This document shows, piece after piece, positions 26,274 to 36,461 of a stretch of DNA of 64,000 nt (positions are counted from its first letter, which is position 1; each line of letters begins with the position of its first letter). The position numbers were made by a program, and so were the translations under genes. The DNA comes from an uncultured Porphyromonadaceae bacterium (GTDB lineage: Bacteria > Bacteroidota > Bacteroidia > Bacteroidales > Porphyromonadaceae). Below the pieces are notes generated by a model. That model had not been told where the DNA came from. It saw only the letters and a list, made by a program, of their open reading frames with translations, and ran no database searches. The stretch covers positions 16,628-80,627 of the forward strand of contig CAMYAB010000006.1 of NCBI GenBank assembly GCA_947253625.1, read 5' to 3'.

Positions 26274-26942
26274 ATGTGGCCTTTTCGTAAGCGACAAACC
26301 CTGGAGGAAAGGGGGACCTTCCGTGACTACACCGACTGGCACTGCCACTTATTGCCGGGCGTGGACGATGGTGTGCGCACCCTCTCCGAGAGCCTAAAGA
26401 TACTGGCCGAATACGAGAGACTGGGGATACGGTGCGTATGGCTCACTCCGCACATCATGGAGGACATCCCCAACACCACCTACCACCTGCGTGAGCGATT
26501 TGAGCTACTCCAAACCGCCTACACCGGGCCCATCGAGCTCCACTTGGCGGCAGAGAACATGCTAGACTCCCTCTTTGAGGAACGACTGCAAAAGGACGAC
26601 CTCCTACCCATAGGACCGGACGGCAACCATCTGCTCGTGGAGACCTCCTATGTACGCCCACCAATGGAGCTACACCGACTCTTGCACCGCATCATGTCTG
26701 CCGGATACTTCCCCATACTCGCACATCCCGAGCGGTATGTCTACATGGACATGAACGACTACCGAGAGCTCAAGGAGATGGGGATCAAGCTACAGAGAAA
26801 CCTCTTTTCCGAACTGGGAATCTATGGATCTTTGGCAAGAAAGAAAAGCAAACAGATCGCCAAAGCCAACCTCTACGACTTGTCGGGCACCGACCTGCAC
26901 AACTACCGCACGCTACAGTACGTCCTCGAAAAACGTATCTAG
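26274..26942 (+). CDS. PHP-type protein-tyrosine phosphatase (CpsB/Php1-like)
   Basis: A 222-residue PHP-fold metal-dependent phosphatase. The metal-binding DWHCHLLPGVDDGV is near residues 23-36, HIMEDIPNTTYH follows, and later ligands lie in LAHPERYVYM and SGTDLHNYR. Such proteins remove phosphate from the tyrosine tail of the BY-kinase, here encoded 50 bases upstream. The pairing is the same as in P. gingivalis Ptk1/Php1. Confidence 0.92.
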   Translation: MWPFRKRQTLEERGTFRDYTDWHCHLLPGVDDGVRTLSESLKILAEYERLGIRCVWLTPHIMEDIPNTTYHLRERFELLQTAYTGPIELHLAAENMLDSLFEERLQKDDLLPIGPDGNHLLVETSYVRPPMELHRLLHRIMSAGYFPILAHPERYVYMDMNDYRELKEMGIKLQRNLFSELGIYGSLARKKSKQIAKANLYDLSGTDLHNYRTLQYVLEKRI

Positions 26943-27027
26943 GCCAAAAGTACCACAGCCCTTTTTTCAGAGGGGAGAGACCACAAAGGGTACAAACGGA
27001 TGATGAAAAAGCAATAAAGCCCAAACC

Positions 27028-28989
27028 ATGAAAACGAAAGAAAGGCTATACAACATCTACAAAAAAGGCTACCTCAACAGTCGCTTGGTACTCATCGCAG
27101 ACCTCGCACTGGCAGTGCTTACCGGACTATGCTCCATGCTCCTCAGTGGCTACTTCCTTTCGTCCGGGCCATTTGAGACCGCCAGCCTTACCACCGCCAT
27201 CACACTATCGGTGGTCACACTTGTCAGCACACTGATATTCAGCCTAGCCTGCCACACCCACAGCCAGCTATTTCGCTTCTCATCCCTCCGCATTACCCGT
27301 GGAATCGAGTGCGTGACACTGATCAACCCACTGATCATCACCCTGGTCACCTGCCTGATACTCCATCTACTCAGGCGACCTCTGACAGCCAAGCCCACAC
27401 TCCTCTTCCTGATCCTCTTTTCGGCACTATTCTTCACAGCCTATGTCCTTATGCGGCTATTCATAATCATGACCGCCCGATGGATCAAGAGCTTTAGCCC
27501 CAAGGCAGTCCGCCAAAAGACACGCATCCTCATCTTCAACGTCCGAGACATCAGCGTCTCAGCTGCCAAACAGCTCGAGGATAGCCCCTACTTTCACGTA
27601 GCGGGATTTTGTACCCGCTCCGAGGGTCAGGGAGAGTACCGCATCGACGGTCGACGAATCTACCACATCTCAGGCACCGAAGACCTTGCAAAACTCACCC
27701 AGGAAAAGGGGATACAGGGGATCATATTCCCGACCAAGCAAGACTTTCTCCGAGAGCGCGAAGACTTCATCTACTCCTGTGAATCACTGGGGCTACACAC
27801 CTACCTCATGCCCGGAGTACAAGAGAGCGATGCCGGCACCATAGCCGCCGAAAGCGTCCAGCGCATCAAGATCGAAGACCTCCTGATGCGCAACGAGATC
27901 CACCACGACAGCAGCGAGATAGCACGCATGTACGACGACAAGGTCGTACTGGTCACCGGAGCCGCCGGCAGTATTGGCTCCGAGCTGGTCAAGCAGATCG
28001 CCACACTCCCGATCCGGAGACTCATCCTCCTCGACAACGCCGAGACCCCACTGCACAACATCCGACTACACCTGGAGAAAAACCACCCGGAGCTATCATT
28101 CGTACCCTTCATCGGCGATGTACGATCCAAGGAGCGACTGCGCTATGCTTTTGAGAAATTTCACCCCGACATCGTCCTCCACGCCGCCGCATACAAGCAT
28201 GTGCCACTCATGGAGGAAAACCCGTGTGAGAGCATCCTCGTCAATATCATAGGCACCCAACACCTGGCAGACCTCTGCCTGGAGTTTGGTGTGGAAAAGA
28301 TGGTCATGGTCTCCACCGACAAAGCGGTCAACCCCACCAACGTCATGGGTGCCTGCAAACGCGCCGCTGAGATGTACGTACAAAGCCTCGGCAAAGAACT
28401 CAAGGAGGGCACACGACAAGGCAAGACCATCTTTGTCACCACACGATTTGGCAACGTCCTTGGTAGCCAAGGCAGCGTCATCCACCTATTTAGGGAGCAG
28501 ATCGCCGAAGGTGGCCCCATCACTGTCACCCACCCGGACATCGTCCGATACTTCATGAGCATACCCGAGGCCTGCAGCCTCATACTCGAGGCCGGCGCAA
28601 TCGCCACCGAAGCACAGATCTATGTCTTTGACATGGGCACAGAGCACAAAATAGTGGACCTGGCAAACGACATGATCCGACTCGCCGGACTCGTACCGGG
28701 CAAGGACATCAAGATCAAGTTCACCGGACTGCGCCCCGGCGAAAAACTCTACGAGGAAGTCCTCTCGACCAAAGAAAACACACTCCCCACCTCGATCGAC
28801 AAAGTAATGATCGCCCGCATACGCCCCATCGACCACGACCGAATCCTGCCACTCTACGGCAAGATTGAGAGCCAAGCCCTAGCCAACCAACCCGATGAGG
28901 CCGTACGCACCCTCAAGACACTGGTCCCGGAGTACAAAAGCGCCAACAGCCGCTTCGAAGCCCTCGACCACGATCAAACCCCCAACTAA
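27028..28989 (+). CDS. CapD/WbpM-type UDP-GlcNAc 4,6-dehydratase, membrane form
   Basis: A 653-residue protein with four N-terminal membrane helices (about 18-150), a first Rossmann-like domain (about 165-280) and the catalytic SDR domain with VLVTGAAGSIGSELVKQI (near 308), DIVLHAAAYKHVPLMEENP, VSTDKAVNPTNVMGACKR (near 429, with the Met-X3-Lys found in this subfamily in place of Tyr-X3-Lys) and LRPGEKLYEE. It makes a 4-keto-6-deoxy UDP-sugar, the precursor for amino-deoxy sugars. The DegT aminotransferase at 38821 could use its product. Last GC-rich gene before the AT-rich core. Confidence 0.94.
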   Translation: MKTKERLYNIYKKGYLNSRLVLIADLALAVLTGLCSMLLSGYFLSSGPFETASLTTAITLSVVTLVSTLIFSLACHTHSQLFRFSSLRITRGIECVTLINPLIITLVTCLILHLLRRPLTAKPTLLFLILFSALFFTAYVLMRLFIIMTARWIKSFSPKAVRQKTRILIFNVRDISVSAAKQLEDSPYFHVAGFCTRSEGQGEYRIDGRRIYHISGTEDLAKLTQEKGIQGIIFPTKQDFLREREDFIYSCESLGLHTYLMPGVQESDAGTIAAESVQRIKIEDLLMRNEIHHDSSEIARMYDDKVVLVTGAAGSIGSELVKQIATLPIRRLILLDNAETPLHNIRLHLEKNHPELSFVPFIGDVRSKERLRYAFEKFHPDIVLHAAAYKHVPLMEENPCESILVNIIGTQHLADLCLEFGVEKMVMVSTDKAVNPTNVMGACKRAAEMYVQSLGKELKEGTRQGKTIFVTTRFGNVLGSQGSVIHLFREQIAEGGPITVTHPDIVRYFMSIPEACSLILEAGAIATEAQIYVFDMGTEHKIVDLANDMIRLAGLVPGKDIKIKFTGLRPGEKLYEEVLSTKENTLPTSIDKVMIARIRPIDHDRILPLYGKIESQALANQPDEAVRTLKTLVPEYKSANSRFEALDHDQTPN

Positions 28990-29094
28990 AAATCAAATTA
29001 CCCATTCCACCTACCTACAAATCACTACACCATTTAAAAACAAAGACACTTTTCACTTTAAGAAAATTGGAAATACTCTTTTATCTATAAATAC

Positions 29095-30621
29095 ATGGCA
29101 CCTACCAAAACCCACAAAAACTCTAGACGCATAGCCAAGAATACTCTTGTGCTATACATCCGGATGGCATTTGTAATGTTGGTAGCTCTGTACTCTTCTA
29201 GGGTTGTATTGAATGTTTTAGGAGTGGAAGATTTTGGAATCTACAATGTTGTCGGAGGTGTAGTCTTAATGTTTGGGTTTCTGAATAGCTCTATGGCTTC
29301 AGCAACCAATCGTTTTTATTCTTACGAAATAGGCTTAGGCGATGATAACAGATTGAGCAATGTGTTTAGCATGAGTATCCACTTGCATCTACTTATGGGG
29401 ATAATATTGGTACTCCTAGCAGAGACGATTGGTTTATGGTTTGTAAAGACACAATTGGTTATTCCCCCCTCCAGGATTGAAGCTTCAATTATAGTATATC
29501 AGTTCTCGGTTTACTCATTTTTCGTCTCAATCATTACAATTCCATTTAGTGCACTATTGATTGCTCACGAACAAATGGGGCATTACGCATTAATAGGGAT
29601 CATAGATGTCCTATTAAAACTAATTGTTGTCATTGGGCTAAAGTATGCGAAATACGATTTACTAATTCTATACAGTACCCTATTATTTGTGGTAGTTGTT
29701 GTCGTATTCTTAATATATCTCCTATATTTTCTATTTAGTTTTAGTACCATAAAGTTTCGTTTTACCTGGGACACCTCCCTATTTAATTCGCTCTTCAAGC
29801 ACTCCGGATGGATGCTATTTGGGACTTCTGCAAACATGTTAAGCTATCAAGGTGTTAACATGCTGATCAATATGTTTTTTGGGGTAACAGTCAATGCTGC
29901 AAGATCAATAGCCTATCAGATACAGTCTGCCGTAAATTCATTTATCACAAACTTCATGACTGCTATCAATCCCCAAATAATAAAGCAATATGCAAGAAAG
30001 GAAGAAAATGAAATGTATGAGCTCTCATTTAGAGCATCTAGACTTTCATATTTTCTCGTTTTTATTCTTGCTCTTCCTGTATTGTTGTTGACAAAGGAAA
30101 TATTGGAACTATGGCTGGTTGATGTCCCTGACATGGCTATAATATTTTCAAAACTTACGATTATTGATCTATTCTTTACCGTCTTATATGGACCACTTGC
30201 AACGATAACACAAGCTACTGGTAGAATAAAACATTATCAAATAGCTATTTCTTTTGTTTTCGTTTCAGCGTTTTTTTGCACCTACATTGCATTCAAACTC
30301 GGAGCCTCCAGCGTATCAGCATTTATAATAGCATTGGCTATGTCCTTTTTAGGATTAGCATTACGGATAATCATCTTAGACAAGAGCTACAAATTTCCGA
30401 CTGGCCAGTATTTGAAAAGAGTAATTATCCCTATTATTTTTGTTAGTTTGGTGTCTGTTCCGGCTCCCCTTGTTTTCCGTCACTATTCGGGCGAAAGAGC
30501 AATTGATAATTTATTCGTACTATTAGTCTCATTTTTATCAACAATACTTTCAATCTGGTTTGTTGGCATTGAAAAGTCGGAAAGAACATATTTTATTCAG
30601 TTAGTAAGAAGAACGATATGA
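29095..30621 (+). CDS. wzx: Polysaccharide flippase, Wzx/MATE-like
   Basis: A 508-residue inner-membrane protein with 12-14 hydrophobic helices. The N-terminus has the family pattern RIAKNTLVLYIRMAFVMLVA followed by YSSRVVLNVLGVEDFGIYN. It flips lipid-linked repeat units to the periplasm. Codons turn sharply AT-rich from here on, unlike the genes before it. Its stop codon overlaps the next start (ATGA). Confidence 0.9.
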   Translation: MAPTKTHKNSRRIAKNTLVLYIRMAFVMLVALYSSRVVLNVLGVEDFGIYNVVGGVVLMFGFLNSSMASATNRFYSYEIGLGDDNRLSNVFSMSIHLHLLMGIILVLLAETIGLWFVKTQLVIPPSRIEASIIVYQFSVYSFFVSIITIPFSALLIAHEQMGHYALIGIIDVLLKLIVVIGLKYAKYDLLILYSTLLFVVVVVVFLIYLLYFLFSFSTIKFRFTWDTSLFNSLFKHSGWMLFGTSANMLSYQGVNMLINMFFGVTVNAARSIAYQIQSAVNSFITNFMTAINPQIIKQYARKEENEMYELSFRASRLSYFLVFILALPVLLLTKEILELWLVDVPDMAIIFSKLTIIDLFFTVLYGPLATITQATGRIKHYQIAISFVFVSAFFCTYIAFKLGASSVSAFIIALAMSFLGLALRIIILDKSYKFPTGQYLKRVIIPIIFVSLVSVPAPLVFRHYSGERAIDNLFVLLVSFLSTILSIWFVGIEKSERTYFIQLVRRTI

Positions 30622-31814
30622 TAACTATAGGAGTTCCGTACGTCATTGACCAATTTGCAAAATCTAGGCTAGTAGCAGAGATTAACATTAATGGAGTAGT
30701 CACCGAAGTTTGGTTCGAAGTAGATCAAGAATATAGAGAATACCTTACGTGGGAGCGTTCTGATGCTTTCGTGATTGGAATTCTCCACTACGCCATGTGT
30801 CATGGTCACGATATCACCTGTAAGCAGTGTCTTAGTGAGGAACTGTACTACCAAATTGATACTTATCTAATTGATGCAATGGTAAGCGAAAGTCCCAAAC
30901 TGTACCGCACTCGTATTTTTGCAGATGTAGACAGCAATAGTTTGCCATGTGCAAATGCTGTTGGAACCGGTATTTCATGCGGAATAGATTCTTTTCATGC
31001 CGTAGCATGCCACAGCGACTCAATATTTTCAAAACGTAATATTACTCATTTAGCTTTTAATAACGTTGGCTCACATGGTTGCGAAGAAAAAGCCAAAGTA
31101 CTATACGAAGGAAGAAAGAATTTAGCAAAACGTTTTGCAGAAGAATACAACTACAAGTTTATCTTATCAAATTCAAACATCCATGAAGTCATAATACAAA
31201 GCCACTTTTTTACACATACCTTTACTAGTTGCTTCGCCATATATTGCCTTCAAAAACTGTACTCAGTCTACTATTATGCATCAGGCAGTACCATCAACGA
31301 ATTTTCGCTAAAAAACCTCGATAGATCAGACTCATGCCACTATGAACTTCTGATTTTTTATTGCTTTTCACAGAGAAACCTCAAATTATACTCAGAGGGG
31401 GCTAATTCAACAAGGTTAGAAAAGACGAGACAAGTACAAAAGTTTGCACCCTCATTCAAGTACCTAAATGTCTGTTTGAACACCGTAGATAATTGTGGCA
31501 AGTGTAATAAGTGCATTCGTACACTCTTAGCCTTAGATTCTTTAGATGCACTTAATAAATACGAATCTGTATTTGATATCCCATACTACAAAGAGCACAA
31601 ACAATGGTATTATAAGCACTTGATTGCAGAAACCATCACCCGAAATCCTATGTTCAAGGGCGTTTATCATCCTCTGAGGAAAAGGATAAGATTGTCAACG
31701 TATATTGTTGGTTTTTTCTTAGCTTTGGAGCATATGGGAAGACTATTTGTTTCGACTCACTTCAGTAGCAAGACAAAAAAAAGAATCAAACGGCTCATTG
31801 GGTATTCCGAATAA
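30618..31814 (+). CDS. Unknown cytoplasmic protein with a PP-loop-like motif and Cys cluster
   Basis: A 398-residue protein that I do not recognise by name. Near residue 117 it has GTGISCGIDSFHAVA, which resembles the ATP-pyrophosphatase P-loop (SGGxDS) with the first glycine changed to Cys. The segment HLAFNNVGSHG follows, as after the P-loop in ATP-dependent ligases. Near 293 it has CGKCNKCIRT, a zinc- or iron-sulfur-type knuckle like the end of QueC-family proteins. This suggests adenylation chemistry on a carboxyl or a tRNA/sugar substrate, which is inference. It overlaps the flippase by 4 bases and precedes an FrhB-like protein and a pyruvyl transferase. Confidence 0.75.
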   Translation: MITIGVPYVIDQFAKSRLVAEININGVVTEVWFEVDQEYREYLTWERSDAFVIGILHYAMCHGHDITCKQCLSEELYYQIDTYLIDAMVSESPKLYRTRIFADVDSNSLPCANAVGTGISCGIDSFHAVACHSDSIFSKRNITHLAFNNVGSHGCEEKAKVLYEGRKNLAKRFAEEYNYKFILSNSNIHEVIIQSHFFTHTFTSCFAIYCLQKLYSVYYYASGSTINEFSLKNLDRSDSCHYELLIFYCFSQRNLKLYSEGANSTRLEKTRQVQKFAPSFKYLNVCLNTVDNCGKCNKCIRTLLALDSLDALNKYESVFDIPYYKEHKQWYYKHLIAETITRNPMFKGVYHPLRKRIRLSTYIVGFFLALEHMGRLFVSTHFSSKTKKRIKRLIGYSE

Positions 31815-31831
31815 ATTTTGGGGGAGTAAAT

Positions 31832-33205
31832 ATGTCCATTAATAAAATTAGTCAAATACTCAACTCCGACCTATGCACCGGCTGTGGAGCATGTACTACA
31901 CTGAATTCTAAGGGTCTACAGATGAATTGGGATGAGTATGGCTTTCTTATTCCAAAGACTACCGATGAGTACAAATACATGGGGGAAGAAAAAGTTTGTC
32001 CATTCAACATCAATCCCGAGAATAGTGTTCGAACGGAAGACGAAATTGCAGAGTTGTTTCTCACTACAGCACCCAAGTATGACAAGGAAGTAGGAAGGTA
32101 CGTCAATACTTATGTTGGCTATTCTGATAAGTACAGGATGACCTCTTCATCCGGCGGATTAGCAACATACATTGCCGAGCAACTTTTGATAAGAGGCGAA
32201 GTAGATGCCGTTGCGATGGTACAGTCTACTGACCACACACCAGATCGGTTTGACTTTAGGTTAATCACGAATCCTGAAGACCTTACAAAAGGCTCCAAAA
32301 CAAAATATTACCCCGTGACCTATGCCAGGATACTGGAGGAAATCAAGGTATTTCCAGGTCGAGTAGCAATCTCAGGCGTGGGTTGTTTCATCAAAGCAAT
32401 TAGGCTACTTCAGTATTACGAGCCACTATTCAGGGACAAAATAGTATTCACTATTGGTATCATCTGTGGAGGTATTAAAAGTGCTTTTTTCTCAGACTAC
32501 CTAGCCCAAAAGGCTGGCTGCAAAGATGAATACAGGAACCCGGAATTTAGGGTAAAAAGCCATGACAATAATAACGCTTTAGACTACTCATATGCCTGTA
32601 CCGATGCAGAATCTGCCCAAGTCCATCTCCTCAGAATGAGAACGGTTGGTGACATGTGGGGATCGGGATACTTCAAGGCCAATGCATGCGACTTTTGTGA
32701 TGATGTAACAACAGAGTTAGCAGATGTTTCTCTAGGGGATGCATGGCTGCCTGAATACCAGCAAGATGACAATGGTCATAATGTAATTGTCACTAGGAGC
32801 AAAACTGCAGATGACATTGTCCAAGAGGGGATTAAGAGTGGAGACTTAGTTGCAACCGAGCTTAAGTTCGATCGCTTCCTACGTTCCCAGAGAGGTAGTT
32901 TCAACCACAGACACAAAGGGCTAAAGTATAGAGTTGAAAAAGCCAAGGAAAAAGGGCTTCTTGTTCCGCCGAAACGACATGCAAACAAAGATATTGGAAT
33001 ACTGTTTAAGAACGTCCAAAGTAAGAGACAGCTTACACGATCCAAAAGTCTGTCGATATGGAAAGAAACAAGGAACGCATCTGACTTCGATGCAAACTGT
33101 GAGAGATACCGAAAATCTCTTCGCTTTGCTACCGAACTATACCACATTGACCGACTGCCTTCAAGAATACTGAACAAAGTGAGATCTTCACTCGGCACAA
33201 AATAA
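31832..33205 (+). CDS. F420-hydrogenase/dehydrogenase beta-subunit-like iron-sulfur flavoprotein
   Basis: A 457-residue protein. An N-terminal 4Fe-4S cluster site reads LCTGCGAC (15-22) with CPFN (near 59). FrhB-family motifs follow: SSGGLATYIAEQLL, GVGCFIKAIRLL, and the second cysteine segment ACDFCDDVTTELADVSLGDAWL (shown in part, near 290). In methanogens the family reduces F420. In bacterial capsule loci the role is unknown, and F420 itself is unlikely here. It very often lies beside pyruvyl transferase genes, as it does here. A good ribosome site, GGGGGAG, precedes the ATG. Confidence 0.88.
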   Translation: MSINKISQILNSDLCTGCGACTTLNSKGLQMNWDEYGFLIPKTTDEYKYMGEEKVCPFNINPENSVRTEDEIAELFLTTAPKYDKEVGRYVNTYVGYSDKYRMTSSSGGLATYIAEQLLIRGEVDAVAMVQSTDHTPDRFDFRLITNPEDLTKGSKTKYYPVTYARILEEIKVFPGRVAISGVGCFIKAIRLLQYYEPLFRDKIVFTIGIICGGIKSAFFSDYLAQKAGCKDEYRNPEFRVKSHDNNNALDYSYACTDAESAQVHLLRMRTVGDMWGSGYFKANACDFCDDVTTELADVSLGDAWLPEYQQDDNGHNVIVTRSKTADDIVQEGIKSGDLVATELKFDRFLRSQRGSFNHRHKGLKYRVEKAKEKGLLVPPKRHANKDIGILFKNVQSKRQLTRSKSLSIWKETRNASDFDANCERYRKSLRFATELYHIDRLPSRILNKVRSSLGTK

Positions 33206-33230
33206 GAAAACGAAACACACTAGATTATCA

Positions 33231-34382
33231 ATGGCGAAGGTAGGCATATTAACGCAACCATTAGGAAGCAATTACGGTGGCATTCTGCAAGCATTTGCTC
33301 TGCAGCATACACTACGTGAGATGGGACACGATCCAATTGTGCTCAATAGGACTCGTCCATGGTATTTCAAAGCAGCCTATTGGGGTTGGGGTGGTCTCAA
33401 CTATGTTTTAGGACGTCGTCCTAAATTCAGGATGTCGCCAAATGCAGAAGAGCTTGCGGTAATTACTCAACACACCTCACGCTTTATACAAGAACATATC
33501 TCTATAACAAAGCCAATAGCAAGTACCAGGGGACTTAAGGAAGCAGTAAAAGAAGAGAAGCTGGATGCAGTCATCGTCGGGAGCGATCAAGTATGGAGAA
33601 AGGCCTACTCCCCCTGTATGTCCAATTATTTCTTAGACTTTTTATCTGAGGATGATAAGATTAAGAAGATCGCTTACGCCGCTTCTTTCGGCATTGATGA
33701 ATGGGAGTTTGGAAAGAAAGAGACGGAGTACTACAGTATGTTGGCAAAAGAGTTTGATGCGATAAGTGTCCGAGAAGACTCCGCAGTAAAACTCTGTAGA
33801 GATTATCTGGATGTAGAAGCGAAGCACGTCTTGGATCCTACTATGCTTATAGATAGGACGGTTTATGAAGATCTTGCAGCCTCTTCAAATACCCAACCTA
33901 ATGAAGGTAGTCTATTTTGCTACGTACTAGATCGAACACCCGAAAAGATGTCTTTGGTAGATAAAGTAGCAAAAGAAAAATCACTGATTCCTTTTGAACT
34001 CCTACCCCAAAAGACATTCGCAGAGATACGGTCGGTTAAAGAACTAGATGAATGTGTACTACTACCTGTAGAGCAATGGTTGAGGAGCTTTGTAGACGCT
34101 GAGTTTGTCATCACAGACTCTTTCCATGGCACCGTATTTTCCATCCTCTTCAACAAGCCATTTCTAGCAATCGGAAATATAAGTAGAGGCACCTGTCGTT
34201 TTAATTCTCTACTGAATGATTTCAGCCTAAAAGACAGATTATTAAAGTCGAATATTGATACATCATTAATCATGAATACCACCAGTAATATAGACTGGTT
34301 TCAAACTAATTTCCACCTAAGAAGCAGACTAGTAGCTTCAAAAAAATATATAGATTTAGAAGGGAACACCCATGATGTCTAA
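33231..34382 (+). CDS. Polysaccharide pyruvyl transferase family protein
   Basis: A 383-residue protein starting GILTQPLGSNYGGILQAFAL, with VIVGSDQVWRKAYSP, LDPTMLIDRTVYE and ITDSFHGTVFSILF, the conserved CsaB/WcaK pattern. It is expected to add pyruvate ketals to sugars of the repeat unit, giving the capsule negative charge. It ends 11 bases inside the next glycosyltransferase gene. Partner genes upstream (FrhB-like and PP-loop-like) may be part of the same modification. Confidence 0.9.
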   Translation: MAKVGILTQPLGSNYGGILQAFALQHTLREMGHDPIVLNRTRPWYFKAAYWGWGGLNYVLGRRPKFRMSPNAEELAVITQHTSRFIQEHISITKPIASTRGLKEAVKEEKLDAVIVGSDQVWRKAYSPCMSNYFLDFLSEDDKIKKIAYAASFGIDEWEFGKKETEYYSMLAKEFDAISVREDSAVKLCRDYLDVEAKHVLDPTMLIDRTVYEDLAASSNTQPNEGSLFCYVLDRTPEKMSLVDKVAKEKSLIPFELLPQKTFAEIRSVKELDECVLLPVEQWLRSFVDAEFVITDSFHGTVFSILFNKPFLAIGNISRGTCRFNSLLNDFSLKDRLLKSNIDTSLIMNTTSNIDWFQTNFHLRSRLVASKKYIDLEGNTHDV

Positions 34383-35181
34383 TAATTCTCCTAGAATATC
34401 TGTTGTTATTCCATTGTACAACAAAGAAAAAACCATCAAGAAAACAATAGAGTCTGTCTTAAGGCAGACCTCTACAGATTTCGAACTAGTGATTGTCAAT
34501 GATGGATCAACAGACAAGAGCGTTGATATTGTCAGAGAAATAGATGATTCAAAAATTAGATTGATTAACAAACCCAATGGAGGTGTTTCATCCGCTAGGA
34601 ATAGAGGCATTATAGAGGCAAAGTCTAACTATATCGCATTCCTTGACGCAGATGATCATTGGCGACCTAACCATCTAGCTGAGATCAATTCTTTGATAAA
34701 TGAGTATGGAAATAGTTGTCGTGTATTCACCACAAATTTCGCTCGAAGATTCCCAGACGGAGAAACATTTGTCAATCGAAACGATTTAAAAAAGGGACGT
34801 ATTCACAATTACTTCAAAATGGTCAGCAAGGGTGCTGTCATCCATAGTTCTTGCGTTACAATTGAGAAAAATACACTGTTGAGCATAGGATTATTCAATG
34901 AAAAATATACACATGGTGAAGATATTGATCTCTGGAATAGATTAGGACGTAAATACGGGGTCGCCTATTCTCCAGAAGTTACATCCATATATTCTATTAC
35001 TAATGAAGGAAGTGTTCTTACTATGAATTACAAACGAGAATCAGCTAAAGATGCACTAAAAGGGGTGTCACCAAACTTTTATGATATCTTTTTATCGACA
35101 AAGCGATTTGTATACTATTGGATTAAGAGGGTGATCAAATACCAGCCGAAAGTAACAAAAAGGGGATTAATTCACTATTAA
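34372..35181 (+). CDS. Family 2 glycosyltransferase
   Basis: A 269-residue GT-A enzyme. It has ISVVIPLYNKEKTIKKTIES (9-28), VIVNDGSTDKS, NGGVSSARNRGI and the metal-binding FLDADDHWRPNHL near 92. HGEDIDLWNRLG near 180 is the catalytic-base region. It transfers a sugar from a nucleotide donor to the growing lipid-linked unit. Its start lies within the previous gene (11-base overlap). Confidence 0.92.
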   Translation: MMSNNSPRISVVIPLYNKEKTIKKTIESVLRQTSTDFELVIVNDGSTDKSVDIVREIDDSKIRLINKPNGGVSSARNRGIIEAKSNYIAFLDADDHWRPNHLAEINSLINEYGNSCRVFTTNFARRFPDGETFVNRNDLKKGRIHNYFKMVSKGAVIHSSCVTIEKNTLLSIGLFNEKYTHGEDIDLWNRLGRKYGVAYSPEVTSIYSITNEGSVLTMNYKRESAKDALKGVSPNFYDIFLSTKRFVYYWIKRVIKYQPKVTKRGLIHY

Positions 35182-35225
35182 AAACGCCTCTTCTAAAACT
35201 ATTCTTTACGCAGTCCGGATTAAAC

Positions 35226-36380
35226 ATGGCTACTATAAAGCTAAGTCATTTGAAATTTAAAACGTCATTAACCGCACTTACGGTTGGATTACTGCTCCTT
35301 CAATACCACCTATCCTCAAGTGGATCACTACAAATATCTCAGCTTTTTCTACTAGTTTTTGCGTTACTGTCGTGTAAGTCTTTATTTTTAAATTATAGAC
35401 GAATTCCTTCATCAATTCGCATATACTTTATCTTGTTTAGCGTATATGCTTTAATTGTTAACTCTATCCAATATTTTATTCATGCAGAAGATTCCTTGTT
35501 AAAATCTAATCTATACATACTATACAATGCAATAGTATTCTTCTCTTTAGCAACATTTTACCTGAATTATTTACGGCAATTCTCAATTTGGAACACAATT
35601 TTATGGTCATTACTAATCGCGTTGCTAGCCGCTGTTGTCCAACACTTCATAGGACTAGGCCGTTATGACTTTGCTCCAAGATACAACGGTTTTTTTAACG
35701 ATCCCAATCAAATGGCATTTTGGGGGCTATGTTCATTCGGGATTATTTCTTTGTTAGCGAAAAATCTGAAAATTGTAATAGTGGCTTTTGTAGCAGTATT
35801 CATTGTTTGTATGATTACAATGTCAAGATCTTCACTTCTTGGCATTGCACCTATGATGGTGGGGGTTTTGTTTAAACTTGAAAAAGCAATCTACAAATCA
35901 AAGTTTTTCATTCCTATAACTTTGGTGTTGTCAGGATTTGCTTTGTTTTTTTTCTCAACGGAACATAAAGTGAAACTATCCGAGAATAGTTCGTATTTCA
36001 TTGAACGTGTTAAAACGACGGATGTTCAAGATCAAAAAGAGGTACGAGGGTATAATTTACTTTCAGAATATCCAGAACAACTCATTTTTGGAGCAGGACA
36101 AGGCGATATGAAAAGATTTAACCGAGATAGAGAAATACACTCCACATGGCATGGGATACTTTTTTACTATGGAATCCCCGGCCTCGCCTTTTTCTTGCTT
36201 TTCCTGTATAATTTGTACAGGAGACTAACGGTCTCTGAAACATTGATTAGTATCGGACCTCTTTTATATAGCTTCACAACCTACGGAGCAAGGACGCCTT
36301 TGTTTTATATTTTCTTAGCCTGCATATTTATCAGCACGTATCAAAGAGGGTACTATCATCGACACATAGTGCACCAATAG
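35226..36380 (+). CDS. wzy: O-antigen/capsule polymerase, Wzy-like
   Basis: A 384-residue, very hydrophobic protein with about ten membrane helices. It carries the ligase/polymerase hallmark YNGFFNDPNQMAFWG (near 157) and a large loop with HSTWHGILFYYGIPGL (near 310). It would join repeat units in the periplasm. A role as ligase is possible, but in a Wza/Wzc/Wzx locus polymerase is the simpler reading. Confidence 0.8.
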   Translation: MATIKLSHLKFKTSLTALTVGLLLLQYHLSSSGSLQISQLFLLVFALLSCKSLFLNYRRIPSSIRIYFILFSVYALIVNSIQYFIHAEDSLLKSNLYILYNAIVFFSLATFYLNYLRQFSIWNTILWSLLIALLAAVVQHFIGLGRYDFAPRYNGFFNDPNQMAFWGLCSFGIISLLAKNLKIVIVAFVAVFIVCMITMSRSSLLGIAPMMVGVLFKLEKAIYKSKFFIPITLVLSGFALFFFSTEHKVKLSENSSYFIERVKTTDVQDQKEVRGYNLLSEYPEQLIFGAGQGDMKRFNRDREIHSTWHGILFYYGIPGLAFFLLFLYNLYRRLTVSETLISIGPLLYSFTTYGARTPLFYIFLACIFISTYQRGYYHRHIVHQ

Positions 36381-36461
36381 CATCACGATACGACATTAGG
36401 CGCATTTTCCACATAGACTTTACATTAGTCACACTACACATCAAAACTAGACATCTCGATC

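Noticed and set aside
31832..33205. True F420 hydrogenase metabolism
   Set aside because: Only the beta-subunit-like protein is present, in a capsule locus. Bacteroidales are not known to make F420.
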